Shown here: positions 21,064 to 32,902 of the stretch, one piece after another
Position numbering within the stretch: position 1 is the first letter of the stretch
How the letters are laid out: each line of letters starts with the position of its first letter
Source of the DNA: Perca fluviatilis
Taxonomy: Eukaryota > Chordata > Actinopteri > Perciformes > Percidae
DNA length: 64,000 nucleotides
Assembly: GCF_010015445.1 (NCBI RefSeq)
Contig: NC_053119.1
Span: 3,524,288 to 3,588,287 of the forward strand
Direction: 5' to 3'
Program-made: the position numbers and the translations under genes
The notes under the pieces: model-generated
The model's input: only the letters and a program-made list of their open reading frames with translations
The model's database searches: none
Told to the model about the DNA's origin: nothing

Positions 21064-22330
21064 AAGCCCAGTCCAGACCAAAGGTCCACGACGAGACGAA
21101 ACCGTTTTTATAACGTTGCTGGGAAAGTTTCAGCGGTCTGAACCGGCCCGTCTCAGCTCGACTCAAAGCAGCTGATGGTGTCGCTGCGACTCAGCTGGTC
21201 GAGTCTCCTGAGGCTGGTTTTAGAACGTAAGAGAAGTCTCCTGATTCAACAGCCAATAGAGAAGTCAGCTATTTTATTTCTATGTTACAAACTGGCTGCG
21301 GGAGGAAACGGCAGAGTTTTAGACGGAGCCTCAACGAGCGCCCGCGAGCACGATACGTGGTGGAGCGAGCTAGAGAGTGACTGAAGAGAGGGAGCGGAGT
21401 TAGAACAAAGCAGAGAATCGGAGAAATAAAACGTTTTTGCCCATTCATCACTAGAAACAGGGTCGGACTGGGATCATAAAACAGCCCTGGCATGTGCAAC
21501 ACACTGCCCTATTTTTGTCAATAGCTAGCTTGGAAATTAGTAACTCTGCCTTCCGAGTGAATCTTTCCACCCATCCCACCGCAGTACAATCTTGAATATT
21601 TGTGGCTGCATGCATAAAATAACTTAAAAAGTAACCAAAGACAAATTATCAGTAGTGGCCCATAGGGGTCCATAGGGAGGCAGCCCTTCTGGCATTTGCC
21701 TAAATTCCAGATGGCCAGTTCGTCACCGACTAGAAATGTAACTGTAGCAAGCGTCTCATTATCACTAACGTTATCCACGTTCATATTTTAAGGCAATATA
21801 TCCAGCTACAAAAAAAGTCTGGGAGTCCAACGTGGCATCATGACTTCGCGTAAACATACACGCCACTTTCCTAAATCTAAGTGGCGTGTTATCTGTACGC
21901 ATTTTGAGCTATCCGAATGTATGTCTACGCTGTATACAGCCGACGGCAGTCTGCAAAATCACAGAGTAAACATACACGCCACGTGGCACTTAATAAAGCC
22001 ACGTAAGGTAATGTAAGTCAATGGAGGCCAAACGGCGTTGATAAACACGCTGAAAAGCGATTATGCGTCTTGATAACACGCCAATAATGGCATACGAATT
22101 GACGTACTGTCATATATACACCACTTCATGACATCAGTCTGGGGAGTCGGAAGTAAGTACAGAAGTTTAAAGAGTTGTTGCTATGGAGATGATCCACCGT
22201 CTCATCTCGTTGGTGTAAACTGGCAGCTTTCACAACGCTGCAGACAGCTGCAGTAGTTGCAAGTAGTTGCAAGTTTCAACACGTCTCGTCTCACAAATCT
22301 TCGGTCTGAACTGAGACTGTGACTTCTCAC
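21064..22330. mobile_element. Possible hAT-like element with internal second repeat
   Basis: AGCCCAGTCCAGACCAAAGG near 21064 and CTTCGGTCTGAACTGAGACT near 22300 look like inverted ends (GTCCAGACC versus GGTCTGAAC). The inner part, 21800-22150, has GTAAACATACACGCCAC twice and TTGATAACACGCCAATAATG, which looks like a separate repeat family. Boundaries are uncertain. Confidence 0.4.
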
Positions 22331-23310
22331 TGATGTGTATTTATGGCACAGAGGATGAAGATATATCAGTATTTTATATACACATAATACTTAATTCAGT
22401 GTTGAACTAACTGAAGGTCAGTTGTGTATGAAAGTATTATATCGTTGAGCTTTTAATGTCCTCACCTTGGAAGAATCTCCCTCTGCTCCTGCAGGCCAGC
22501 CCGCTCGCTCACAAAGCCTCGTCTTTGATTTCTCTCGGTACGCTCGGCGACTTTAGAATAAACGAACAGGCCGGACATTCATCAAACTGACGTGATTCAT
22601 ATTCATCTTCCCCTCTGCTGGCACAACGCCGTGTCCATAATTAATTTAAAAGGATGAGAGAAGCCGGGGAAAGAGAGGACGGACTTTGAACCGTGACTGC
22701 AGAGACTCAGACAGAAGCATAGTCCGAAGTATTAATTTGGGAGGATCTCTGGGATAACATGTGTGCAAGGAACAAAGTAATCTTTTTCGAGTTTTACTCT
22801 TAAGATCTCATTAAAGCATTAGTCAAAGTCCTGGAAACCATGAACAAGTCTATTCAGAAACACATTATAAGAAAAACTGTTTTTTGAACATTAAAGCATG
22901 TAAACATGTTCTAGTAGAAACCCAAAATGTTCCTTTTGAGAGCTTTTTAAGCTTCGTGTCTTTTTGCTGGACGGCGCTCTGAGCCAGGTGGACGCAAAGC
23001 CGACAACCTCACAGATGGATCTGGTGGAGATGGGCTCATACGTACACGCAGCGCACCGCTGTGGACTTGTGTCGGTTGCACAGACACGCAAGGATTTCCA
23101 GAAAACGACAATGCACGGACCATCGTGGCTGCCCGACCGGTACAAGTCGATACAGACATTACATAGTATACGTTAACATTAACCGTGTAACGCCGATGAC
23201 CTGCCGATGTGCATTCAACCCGCGCTGGACTCGTTCATAATGACTCAGCCGTCACTCTGTGAGGAGAGAATCTGCAATGTAGTTCAGACACTTCACTGAT
23301 AAACCAGAGA
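22331..23310. other. Intron 2 single-copy stretch, candidate conserved non-coding sequence at 22490-22740
   Basis: The stretch lacks visible repeats, and part of it (CATAATTAATTTAAAAGGAT with neighbouring balanced composition) has the look of conserved intronic sequence. This is an impression only; a comparative alignment would decide. Confidence 0.25.
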
Positions 23311-23329
23311 TTGGCTTCATGGTCAAAGA

Positions 23330-23467
23330 TAGTAACGTAAAAGTAACGAGAAAAGTAAAAAGTTACTTTCCATAGGGGGTAACTAAGTAAAGTAACGGAT
23401 TACTTTTTTAAGAAGTAACGAGTAACGAGCAAACACTACTTTTTAAAAGTAACTTCCCCAACACTGG
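23330..23467. mobile_element. hAT-like terminal fragment (AACTTCCCCAACACTG end)
   Basis: Repeated AAAGTAACGAG / GAGTAACGAGC motifs lead into TTTTAAAAGTAACTTCCCC and AACACTG, a well-known end of fish hAT-like elements. The other end is not resolved. Confidence 0.5.
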
Positions 23468-23710
23468 ATCACGAGTCCCGAAAACAGCGACTCGAGTCGG
23501 ACTTGAGTACTCCATCACCGTTAGGTACATGTCCGTACGGGTTATCTATGTTTATAAAGGTACTTTATCGAAAGAGTTTGATGGAAACGTGGCTATAGGT
23601 TGGATATTTTCTAAATTAGCGCCTCATAGTGTCCTAACAGTGGCAGTTTTAAACACGTGGTTAACGTTGTGGAGGACAGACGCTAATCTTTGTTTTTTCT
23701 CCGTTTTTAG

Positions 23711-23755
23711 GATGAGAAGAACCAGGTGCTGACCACCAACATCTGGCTACAGCTG
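23711..23755 (+). CDS. chrna7: chrna7-like exon 3: 45-nt mini-exon of ligand-binding domain
   Basis: Fifteen codons read DEKNQVLTTNIWLQL, almost the same as human alpha-7 in this segment, with both ends on codon boundaries. The acceptor TCTCCGTTTTTAG (AG ends 23710) has a strong pyrimidine tract, and the donor CAGCTG/GTGAGT is near consensus. The length of 45 nt matches CHRNA7 exon 3 exactly. It encodes part of the beta1-beta2 region. The next aromatic binding residue (Trp, loop D) comes at the start of exon 4. A hAT-like element starts only about 58 nt downstream of the donor. Confidence 0.95.
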
Positions 23756-23813
23756 GTGAGTTTTCTTCACTGTTTCTTGTGTTCTTGGTGCTTTTGAGTG
23801 GAACCTTGTCAGT

Positions 23814-24339
23814 CAGGGGTGTCAAACTCATTTTCCCAGAGGGCCACACTGGAAAAATAGAATCCTACTGAGGGCCAGACATGTATAAAGTTCATTGACG
23901 TGCTTTTGTTACTGCATGTCACTTTTTTTTTAACATTTTGGTAGCTTTTTTCCTCATTTTTGTTGTTTTTGTTGCGACTTTTTTGTGGCTATCTCAGACG
24001 TTTGTCACCTTTTTGTAAATTTGTTGCTTTTTCTGAAATTTTTGTACGCTTTTTGTGCATACAAAAGTCACCAAAAGAGTTCCTTGAATAGCCCGAATAT
24101 GAAAACTCTCTCTCTGCTTCTGGGGAAATTTCTGAGTCTCAGAGTCGGCAAATCTGCCCAAATTCTGCTTTGAATGTCAGGTTGTCAGGAATGTCAGCAG
24201 TTTAAAAATCACTTTCCTGTGTTTTTGGTTTGGCGCACAACTAGGCGGGCCCAAATTTATTGTGAACCCAAATTGATATACGGGCCGGATCTAAATCTGC
24301 AAGGGGCTGGATTTGGCCCGCAGGCCTTGAGTTTGACAC
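23814..24339. mobile_element. hAT-like element next to exon 3
   Basis: It starts CAGGGGTGTCAAACTCATTT and ends GCAGGCCTTGAGTTTGACAC, which share inverted GTGTCAAACTC. The interior contains GAGGGCCACA and GGGCCGGATC motifs and a T-rich segment (23930-24060) of TTTTTGTCACTTTT-like units. It lies 58 nt after the exon 3 donor. Confidence 0.7.
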
Positions 24340-25377
24340 AATGTGATGTGGGTGAAAAGTCTTGTGTTTTCTCCTTAGCTTCTTCCAGGACACAAACTCC
24401 GCTCCGGGGCTTAAAAGCCCTGTGTTTTAGGAGCCAAAACACCAATAAGTGGAATACATATAGATTACAGTGCTTTACTTTTTGAAGCTTGATGTACGAA
24501 TGGCTCATGAGACATGAGACAACAGCCTGCATGTGCACAGAATAGACCAACAGCATCAGGGTGACAAAAATAATATATATTAGGAGGATGTTAATGAACT
24601 TCAGTAATAACAATCGTATCTCTGCAGAGGCTAGAAAGAGTTTAGTGGTGCAAACTTCACGTTGTCAGTTCCCAGATGATTGGACAGAACTCCAGTGGGA
24701 CTCTGCTGCTCAGAAAAAAGATTCAGACCTCTGTTACTGCATGGATGTATTATAAAACCTTGATACAGTGATGGAGGCGGAGCCCTCTTCATTCCTATGA
24801 GAGTTGCTCAGTGGCGCATGAAGCCAAAATTGACACACATTATCTGCACTGCTTCCTCACTGTGCGGCCCATAGAGCAGGCACACTAGAGACGACCGCCG
24901 GACGATCCGGCTACATCCTGTTTAGCGCCCCGCTAACTTGAATGGGGATTAAATGATGTAATTGTGCAGCTTTTCCAGAGCAGGATTTCTCAAATGTGGG
25001 TACGTGTTACCCTAGGGGGACTTTGGAGGACTGCAGGGGGTACCGGGGAGTTTTTGCAAAATGCTGATTTTTAAAAAAATATGTCATACATACTTCATAA
25101 AATAATTATACTATAATAATGAATGAATTAAGGGATGTGTAGTAGCAATCTGACCACAAAAAATGCCACTGGAGGGAGTTTGAAACCATGTCCAACGCTT
25201 GCTGGTGCAAATAGCGAGGTCCGCCATCGTCTTAAGGTTAATCCTTTATTTCATAAATGCATTTTATAACACCTACAAAAAGACTGACTGTGAAAGATCA
25301 ACAACGAGCAGACGAGATCTAAAAACGTCACTCGCACGCAGCTGAGGTTGAAAAACTGTGTGGCTTCCCAGATCCTA
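24340..25377. other. Intron 3 sequence with one hAT-terminal motif
   Basis: Mostly featureless. At 24985-25065, TTTCTCAAATGTGGGTACGT and CTTTGGAGGACTGCAGGGGG form the terminus that is amplified as a minisatellite at 5215-5345 and 51265-51565. Confidence 0.5.
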
Positions 25378-25829
25378 ATGCTACGTTTCCACGTGGCCGG
25401 CTGCTTTCATAACCGGACATTTCAACCTCTCCGTTTTCAAAAATAACATCGTGCGCAGCTGTCAGTTTTCAGAAAAATGTTCGTTTACACGTACCTGTGT
25501 ATATATGCCGTCAAAAGCACGCCAAACCTGTAGGTGACGGTGTAATGAGAAGCTCAAGCCCACGTTAGCCAATCAGAATCCCGGAAATAGCAACAACAGC
25601 AACCAATCACTTCCTCTCTCTCTCTCGCTCTCTCGCTCGGCTGCCTAAACCTCCGTTTGTCTCAGTTTACGTGCAAACGAAGTTTTCCAAAATCTCCACT
25701 CTGGCCGGAGATTTTAGAAATAATCGTTTTCAGAGGAGAATTCTCCGTTTGCGTGTAAATGAAGGAGGGCACAAATGAAGGGAAATGGCTCAGTTTTTCC
25801 AAATAACCATGTACATGTAAACAGGGTAT
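25378..25829. mobile_element. MITE-like repeat (TACGTTTCCACGTGG ... CATGTAAACAGGGT)
   Basis: The ends ACGTTTCCACGTGGCCGG and CATGTACATGTAAACAGGGT, with internal inverted pieces (CGTTTTCAAAAATAAC and AAATAATCGTTTTCAGAG), suggest a short DNA element of a kind common in fish. The 59484-59880 region has related composition. Boundaries are approximate. Confidence 0.45.
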
Positions 25830-25937
25830 AATTCCTCCATCCCCTTCTCACCTGTGATTCCCTTTCTAACCTCTGATTAGCACACATACACACAGGTGCA
25901 AAGGTGATGCAGCGAAAAAAACATTCACACAAACCTA

Positions 25938-25976
<39 letters not shown>
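25938..25976. repeat. (AC)n microsatellite, intron 3
   Basis: A pure CA run about 2.2 kb into intron 3. It could pair with the (TG)n before exon 4. Confidence 0.95.
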
Positions 25977-25977
<1 letters not shown>

Positions 25978-26860
25978 CTATACACACACGCAGCAAAATC
26001 TTTCTACAACAGGATGGATTCTAAACATATGAAATGTTTTTCAGTTACAAGGCTGTTGTAGCAGACCATTGTTCCTCTTCATTTTGACTTTTCTTTCTAC
26101 CAAAGAGTAGAAAGAATATAAGAGTAGTAGTTTATGTTGCATATCAGTATTTAAATGTTTTTCAGTTACAAGGCTGTTGTTTAGTAAATCTATCACTGAA
26201 ATTGCTGTATTGTTCCTCTTTATATAGACTTTTTTTTTTTATTCTACCAAACATAATTGCCGCTGGTCAGTTGGTACTTGGCTTAAAAACACAATTCAAA
26301 GGTGGTACATTATTATAAAAAGTTTTGGTCAAGGCGGTCAAACCCCTAAATTACTCCCTGTGAACTGGTACCAGATGGTTGTACTCCCCAGTTACATTTT
26401 TTGATGTCACACACACATGAACAACGATAGACGCCCCCTGTTGATGCTGTACAGATGCCGGTGATTAACGGTGAGAAATAAAAATAGACATAAATAGGCA
26501 ACGTAAAGTAATTCTGCACATTGTAATCAAAACAATACACATACGATTGTGTACTACTACAGGTTATGTTTATTAAATGAAGCCCAAAATATGTTGCAGA
26601 CTAGAAATCGCTAGTATCAGCTAGCGCTAGCTAACGTCAACGTTAGGTAGCCTAACCTGAACCCTGCCAACGGCACAATGTTTAGCTAGCCAGCTCGCGA
26701 CTTTGCCTGGAACGCTACCAAGTCGTGATTTGTGACTTGAAGTCGTAACCTACAGTCTAAAAATTGTGTCTGGAACGCAGCATTAGTCTGTGAGTGTTTA
26801 AGGGCCAGAGGGCATCACGTGATGGGCTGGGAGTTGTAGTTCCACTGATTGGCCGCTATG
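25977..26860. other. Intron 3 sequence without assigned features
   Basis: A segment beginning TTTTTCAGTTACAAGGCTGT occurs twice (about 26037 and 26157), a local 25-bp direct repeat. Otherwise nothing is recognised. Confidence 0.4.
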
Positions 26861-26865
26861 TTTAA

Positions 26866-27217
26866 AGGTGCAGTAGGTAAGACTTATAAAACTACCTTTC
26901 TGTCATATTTGCTGAAACTGACCCTATGTTCCAGTAGATCTACATGAAGCAGGTCATTTAAAATAAATCCAGCTCCTCTGGCTCCACCTACAGCCTGGAG
27001 TGGGATTTGCAAAAATCCACAGCTCCCTGTTCAGATGCACCAATCAGGGCCATGGGGGGTGTCTAACAATCACACAGTATTCACTCTCCCTTGTGGGGGG
27101 AGGGGCTTAGAGACCGTTTTGGGCTTTAGCAGAAAGGGGGGGAGGGATGGAGAAAGTTGTCGATGTTCAAATTTTTTGGCTAAGTCCTGGATCTTCACAA
27201 TCCTACCTACAGCACCT
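26866..27217. mobile_element. 352-bp TTAA-flanked inverted-repeat element
   Basis: TTAA is at 26862-26865 and 27218-27221. The ends AGGTGCAGTAGGTAAG and CCTACCTACAGCACCT are inverted. No coding capacity. It is sequence-distinct from the 8.6/31/38/54/62-kb family but shares the TTAA target. Confidence 0.8.
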
Positions 27218-27927
27218 TTAAATTTGCTTTCTAAGCCCGGCACACTTCCTGGGGGCGTGGGTTCCTTTGGTTGAAGGTTAAGTTACTTCCTAAAATTTTA
27301 GTTTCCTAATTTCTGCCCCTGGAATCAGGCTGGTAGCATTTCAAAGAACTTGGGCCTTCGTGAATTAAAAAAGTGGTCATTAAAGGTTCTGTAGCTTTAA
27401 AATGCTTTGCCGTGGACATTTTGGGAGTTAGTGTAATGATCCGTAACTCAGATTTAATAGATCATCAGTGGGTGGAAGGCTCCACCCAGCCCCCCTCTGC
27501 TGTCTCTCCTGGCTTCAGACTGCACTCACATTACAGATGGGTCTGTTTGTTCCAGGCCGCTGGAGCTGTAAACTGACTCTGGGGAAGAAACCGAGTAAAC
27601 ATTGATAATAAGTTGGAGCCTGCAGACGCATCAGCCCATCCTTCCTTCAGTTCGGCTTCCAGAGAGACTCTGGAGGAATCACAGAACTCCAGCTCTGCTT
27701 TTTGACCCAGATAAGTTCGCTGTGATGGAGGAAAAACTCAACTCTGCAGGCAGCAGGGGCGGAGCGAGAGAGGGAGGGGCCGGGGGCTGCTGGAGCTCCA
27801 GCCCCAAATGTTTTCTCCAATGATCCTGATCTTTTAGGGTTAGAAAATCACTTCAATTTGTGTCATCTCCCCTCAGTCTGGCTGGACCGGCAAATCATTG
27901 CTGCAACCCTACCTATGTTATGAGAAC
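27218..27927. other. Intron 3 sequence without assigned features
   Basis: No repeat or coding signal. The GGGGCGGAGCGAGAGAGGG segment near 27760 is locally GC-rich. Confidence 0.35.
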
Positions 27928-28140
27928 ACCAAGGGTTTGCAGAGTTATCAAAAAAAGCAAAGGGTGGCTACTTTGAAGAATCTAAAATATAAGACATGTT
28001 TTCAGTTATTTCACACTTTTTTGTTAAGTACACAATTCCATATGTGTTCATTCATAGTTTTGATGCCTTCAGTGAGAATCTACAATGTAAATAGTCATGA
28101 AAATAAAGAAACACATTGAATGAGAAGGTGTGTCCAAACT
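27928..28140 (-). mobile_element. Half of a mariner-type MITE
   Basis: The sequence from TTTGCAGAGTTATCAAAAAA to AATGAGAAGGTGTGTCCAAA matches the right arm of the complete element at 49681-50208. The left half is missing and the right terminus runs into (TA)n. Confidence 0.8.
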
Positions 28141-28151
28141 TTGGACACAAA

Positions 28152-28278
<127 letters not shown>

Positions 28279-28299
28279 CTATCTGCATTAAATGGGTTC

Positions 28300-29190
28300 T
28301 TCTTTGTTCATTTGAACGTCCTCCCGACAGGATGAAACAACGTTAGTCGGGGGTTAGGAGCGACTTTGCTGGGAATGTCGGAGCGAATGGAAAGTGCGGA
28401 GCGTCCTAAACCCATTTCATGCAGCCTGTCCAGATTTTAATTAGGTTTCATATCAGGTCCTGTGGAATGTGTGTTTGTGAAGAGGCGATGCACTAATCCG
28501 TCCTAATCCGCTCCTCGCTGATGGAAAGGTTGCTTCCCCCCCAAGGAGGATTGGTGTTTCCTCTCTGCAGCACCCTCCCAGGACCAACTACTCTTTTTGA
28601 CTTAATTTAATTTGGCGTTCTTCCTCCACCCTCCTCCCCCGCTGAACTGCTGCTGCTGCTGCTGGAGTCATTGTGTTGGGGGGGGGGAGGAACAGCATGA
28701 ATGTCTGGAAGCGAGAGGAAACATTTCTGCGTGTGGTTTTTTTTTTATGTCAGTGTTATTGCAGCTTTTTGGAAGTTTTTCTCCCTGCAAACTAGAAAAA
28801 ACTTTGACTTAAAAAAACTCACCTCAGAGAGTCTTTCAGAGAAAACTTTGACTCGCTCGCTGACTTAAAAAAAAAGAATCAATATCAACATATTGGATTA
28901 GATTTCTACGTTCAGGGGCTCGAGAAAAGGTCCGTTTTTTTCCCATAATGTCTCCATTATTTAGTTGCGTATTCTTTTCAGGGGGCTGCACCAGCGGTTA
29001 TTTCCTGGATAAACGGATTAGTTGTTTGGTCTCTAAAATGTTTTATTTTTATTTGATTAGGTACCATACATATTTATGAACATTGTTGTTGCCAGAATTA
29101 ATAAAAAAATAATTACTTCGGTCCCTAGGCAGGTGACATAGGACTAACATAGAGACAGCCAGCAGTCATACAGCACTCATTCACTATACA
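28300..29190. other. Intron 3 single-copy stretch with clustered TAATCC/TAATTAG motifs
   Basis: Around 28430-28520 the sequence has TTTTAATTAGGTTTC and CACTAATCCGTCCTAATCCG. These resemble homeodomain (TAATTA) and bicoid/OTX-type (TAATCC) binding cores. Candidate regulatory sequence only. The rest shows no repeat or exon. Confidence 0.25.
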
Positions 29191-29560
29191 TTAAAGGTGC
29201 CCTGCCACATATATTTCATTACTTTGTGGTAATGTCTGAAGTTCTTACAATGAAAAAAATGTAATGTCCACAACACTGCTTAAACTCCCATATTTAATAT
29301 AAATGCAACGTTTCGACCCTACTGGGTCTTCTGAGTTTAAGCAGTGTTGCGGACATTACAATTTTTTCATTCTAAGTACTTTCATTTGTCCTGCACCTGC
29401 CAGAAGGTGTGATGTGCACACAATTACTTTTATAATGTCTGAAGTTCTAACCATGGACTCTGTAACATGTTTTTGTGGAAGAAATGCCTCGGTTACCTTG
29501 TTTCAAGCCATTCTAGCGTGGTATAGAAAGCCTACAGGAAGCTCGATTTGTGCCAGTTCT
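29191..29560. mobile_element. TTAA-started element fragment containing a fold-back insertion
   Basis: TTAAAGGTGCCCTGCCACAT begins at 29191 in TTAA-element style; the right end is not seen. At 29250-29373 a 38-bp arm (AATGTAATGTCCACAACACT...) is repeated inverted (GCAGTGTTGCGGACATTACA...) around a 45-bp loop with AACGTTTCGACCCTACTGGG. Confidence 0.5.
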
Positions 29561-29969
29561 CATTAATATTCAACAAGCTAAGCTGCTTGACTCTGATTGG
29601 CTAACAGCTAGCCAATGAGAGCCTGGCTATCAGCGTGTGTGTTTGTGTCGGCTGTCCATTTCCTAAGGTTCTGAAATGCAAAAAAAATTTTGACGACTTT
29701 TTTTTTCTTTTTAAGGGCATGCGCCCGTGAGCGCCCACAGAGGAAAACATAAATGGGCGCCTATGATGACAACTCATGACCAGCTCGGCTTTGTGTCACT
29801 TTAATTCAAGGTTTTTTTGTCACTTTTTCTGATGTGTTTGTCATTTTTTTTCCTGAGCCTTTTGACATTTCCGGGGTGGGGTGGGGGTTTCACCCACGTT
29901 TTTTAAGCATTTTCTGACATTTTTGCCACTTTTTTTCAACCTTCTTTTATCGATCGTTTTCTCAAATGC

Positions 29970-30450
29970 CAGTCCTTCCAGAAAAATGCATAGTTTTTTT
30001 GTGATCGTTGCGGGGCAAAAATCCTTGATTATGCGCCACGTTTTCTTATAAAATGCGATGGAATATGCTATATGATATTTATGCAATTTTATGCAATGAA
30101 ATTGTGGGAAATTGCAAAAACTGCGGTTTGATGAAAAAGAGAAAAAAAAGTGATCCCCCAACACCCTGCTTTTTCGATGATGTTCACGTCACGTAATTAC
30201 GTCACTTCATAACGTTCCCATGACAACAGGGGGAAATGGCTGCTCTTGTGTGAAGTAAACGCAAAATTTTTATTATGCTAAGATATATTATGGGACTTTT
30301 TTGCAACGAAAATGCGGGGATTATGAAATCATGCAAGCACCGCTTATTTTGCGCGGAAATTGGCAATTTATGTGGCGAAAGTGAAATTTTTTTTGCCTGA
30401 TTATGCGTTGAATTATGCGATCGCATAATCGCGTTTTTCTGGAGGGACTG
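29970..30450. mobile_element. 481-bp inverted-repeat element with 6-bp target duplication, copy 2
   Basis: It starts CAGTCCTTCCAGAAAAATGC and ends TTTTTCTGGAGGGACTG. AAATGC is directly repeated at 29964-29969 and 30451-30456. Same family as 3790-4272. Confidence 0.85.
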
Positions 30451-31067
30451 AAATGCTATAAAGTTGAATAAAAGTAGCAAACTGATCATTTATTGTACTT
30501 GTGAACAGCGTCCATGATATTGGTTGGAAACACAAATTTCTGATGTTGAAAAAAGATAAAAAATTTGACCCGAGGGTTAACGGCACTGACGACGATGAAC
30601 CAGCGTGTGAACTGTTTTTATGCACCTTTCATCCCCTTTGAGCTTCTTGCATCAGTTCCTCTTCTTTCCTTTAAAGTGTGCAGCTTTCTTTTGGTCTCAT
30701 GCTGTTCTGACTCGTTGAGCCTTTGAACCTTTTTTTAACGCACAGGATCAGAGCGCACACACCTTCAGCGGCTCACACGAACACACGTTAACTCTTGATA
30801 CAAGACGCTTTCTCACCTTTTATCTACCTGGCCCTTATTTTCCCATGCATTTGTGTCTACGTACGTACTTACTTACTTACTCCTCTTCATCCCCAATGGG
30901 ACATACGGCTTCAATGAGCACCCTCCATGGTAATCGGTCCCTGGCAGCATGTTGGGCCTCTCCCCATGACAGGTTCATCTCTTCCAGCTCTTTGTGTCAC
31001 ACAGTTCTGCGCCAGGTGGTTTTGGGCCTCCCAGGTTTTTTCTTTTGCCAGGTGGTGTCCATCTTAA

Positions 31068-31732
31068 AGCGTCCATATTCTGCTCATTTCATGTTCATAA
31101 TTGTATTTTGAGGTTGTACCAGAATTGGTTTATATGGTTTAATTTTCAAAAAACACCATATTTGTGTTGTACTGCACATTGCTGCAGCTCCTCGTTTCAC
31201 CCTGTGTGTTGAACTCTCTGTTTTAGCTACAAAGTGAGACCTCTCACTGCTGTTACATCTTTCTTGTCAGTCACACATGCTCAGTAGCTAGGTAAGGACT
31301 ACATGAGCTAGCTAGCTGTTACTCACACTTCGGCCTATACAAGGCAGGATTAGCCGGGAGACTTCTTCTAAACGAGGGCACACTTCACACTTTGCGTGGA
31401 ATACCTGCAGAATAGGGACATGGAAGTAGTTCTTTTGGAGATTAGGGTGAACTAGTGTGTGTTGTAGCAGTGTTTTGGCATTGAGAACGAGCTAGCATGC
31501 TAGCGCTAGCATGCTACAGTTAGCCACCTCGTCTCAACTAGTGACGTAGAAAGCTGTGCAGATGTTGACCAGCTCACCAGGAGACTGAAGGCGGGACACA
31601 TTCAGAAACCAGATCTCACTCAGAACACCATGGATGGATTTTTGTTCAAAGTTTGTATGTGTGGACGCACCAGAGACACAAAATAACACCCCAAATCTCA
31701 GAAAGTTTTTTTTTTTTCATAATATGGGCACT
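31068..31732 (+). mobile_element. TTAA-target element, copy B, inserted in the LINE
   Basis: TTAA at 31064-31067 and 31733-31736. The ends are AGCGTCCATATTCTG and CATAATATGGGCACT. The LINE reading resumes directly beyond each TTAA, which fixes both boundaries. This copy lacks the expanded internal minisatellite. It contains a GCTAGCATGCTAGCGCTAGC palindromic stretch near 31492. Confidence 0.9.
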
Positions 31733-31958
31733 TTAAGGCAACTTTTGTGATGCGGTCCTGCTCCAATCCTCAACACATGTCCTCGCCATCTCAGGCGTCT
31801 GTGCGTAATCACCTTGGTGATGCTCCGGCTTCCCGTTTTCTCGTACAGTTCACTGTTGTAGATCTTATTAGCCCAAAAAGATCGGGCATATTCGTCGGAG
31901 GCATCCGTTATGGACCACTTCCATTCTCCTCATGTCTGTTTTGACAACTCGCCAGCTC

Positions 31959-32503
31959 CAGTGTTGGGAAAGTTCACTTTCTACATGAACTAGTTCAAAG
32001 TTCAGTTCACAAATTTTAAAATGAACTAGTTCAGTTCATAGTTCATACTTCAACATTTTGAACTAAGTTCACAGTTCCAAAAATGAACTAAGTTCATAGT
32101 TGTTTTTTTCCATATGTTGCTGCGAGCTATTATATTTCAAAATTATTGCCACAGCCCAAATATAGAACCACAGACAGCAGAAATGTCAGATTTTTCCATC
32201 CTCACCGACCTCATCATAAAACTGGTTTAAATGATCATACGAAGCCTCCACGCTGCTTCGTCGCATCCATGCTGCTGTCGCTCGCTGTCGCCTCCACGCT
32301 GCTTTTAGTTTTGATGACTCATGCGCCGGTGCGACACTGGTGGCTGGTGTTGCCAGATTGGGTGTTTTTTCCGCTACATATGAAGGCCTGTTTACGGTGT
32401 GTTTTAGCCGTGGTTTTGGCCTGGAAGGCTCTGTAGAAATCTGGCGCCCTATTGGACGAGTTCATGAACTATCATTCATTGAACGCGTTCAGGCACAACA
32501 CTG
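31959..32503. mobile_element. hAT-type element, 545 bp, inserted in the LINE
   Basis: GCCAGCTC flanks both ends (31951-31958 and 32504-32511). It begins CAGTGTTGGGAAAGTTCACT and ends AGGCACAACACTG. Many GAACTAGTTCA/AAGTTCA motifs lie near the left end. The interior has no transposase. Confidence 0.9.
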
Positions 32504-32902
32504 GCCAGCTCTCTGAACCGTACAGCAGAACAGACTTTACATTGCGGTTATATAGGAGCATCTTCGTTTTAAGGCTGTCTTGTTTTGGCAAGGGTTTTGG
32601 TTGAAGGCACCCTGAGCCTTTCCCAGCCTTGCTTTAATGTCTTTAGATGCCTCGCTGTCTTTACTGATGAGCCTGCCCAGATTGCCCAGTGGTTCCTCAT
32701 TAACAAGGATGGGTGCCGTGGGGATGGAGTTGACACCCATCACTTGTGTTTTGGAGGTGTTGATACTGAGCCCAACTTGTCTGGCAGAGTTGTTCAGCCT
32801 GTCAGTTTTCAGCCTGCATGTTGCACTGGTTGGTTGATGGGAGAGCAAGATCGTCAGCGAAGTCAAGATCTTTGTGTCTACGTGACAATTGGTAATCGAC
32901 AA

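Larger units (their letters stand above)
30867..32902 (-). pseudogene. Minus-strand LINE, reverse transcriptase C-terminal half, split by two insertions
   Basis: Minus-strand reading gives an RT-like segment (32902-32537) with RLNNSARQVGLSINTSKTQV and SKDSEASKDIKARLGKAQGA. A GHVLRI-like piece follows near 31780. The tail, ending at about 30880, has KKKPGRPKTTWRRTV, ELEEMNLSWGEAQHAARDR and LIEAVCPIGDEE. The 3' end carries a GTAA repeat (30867-30882). Two transposons interrupt it (31068-31732 and 31959-32503). Frameshifts and stops make it dead. Clade not assigned. Confidence 0.8.
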
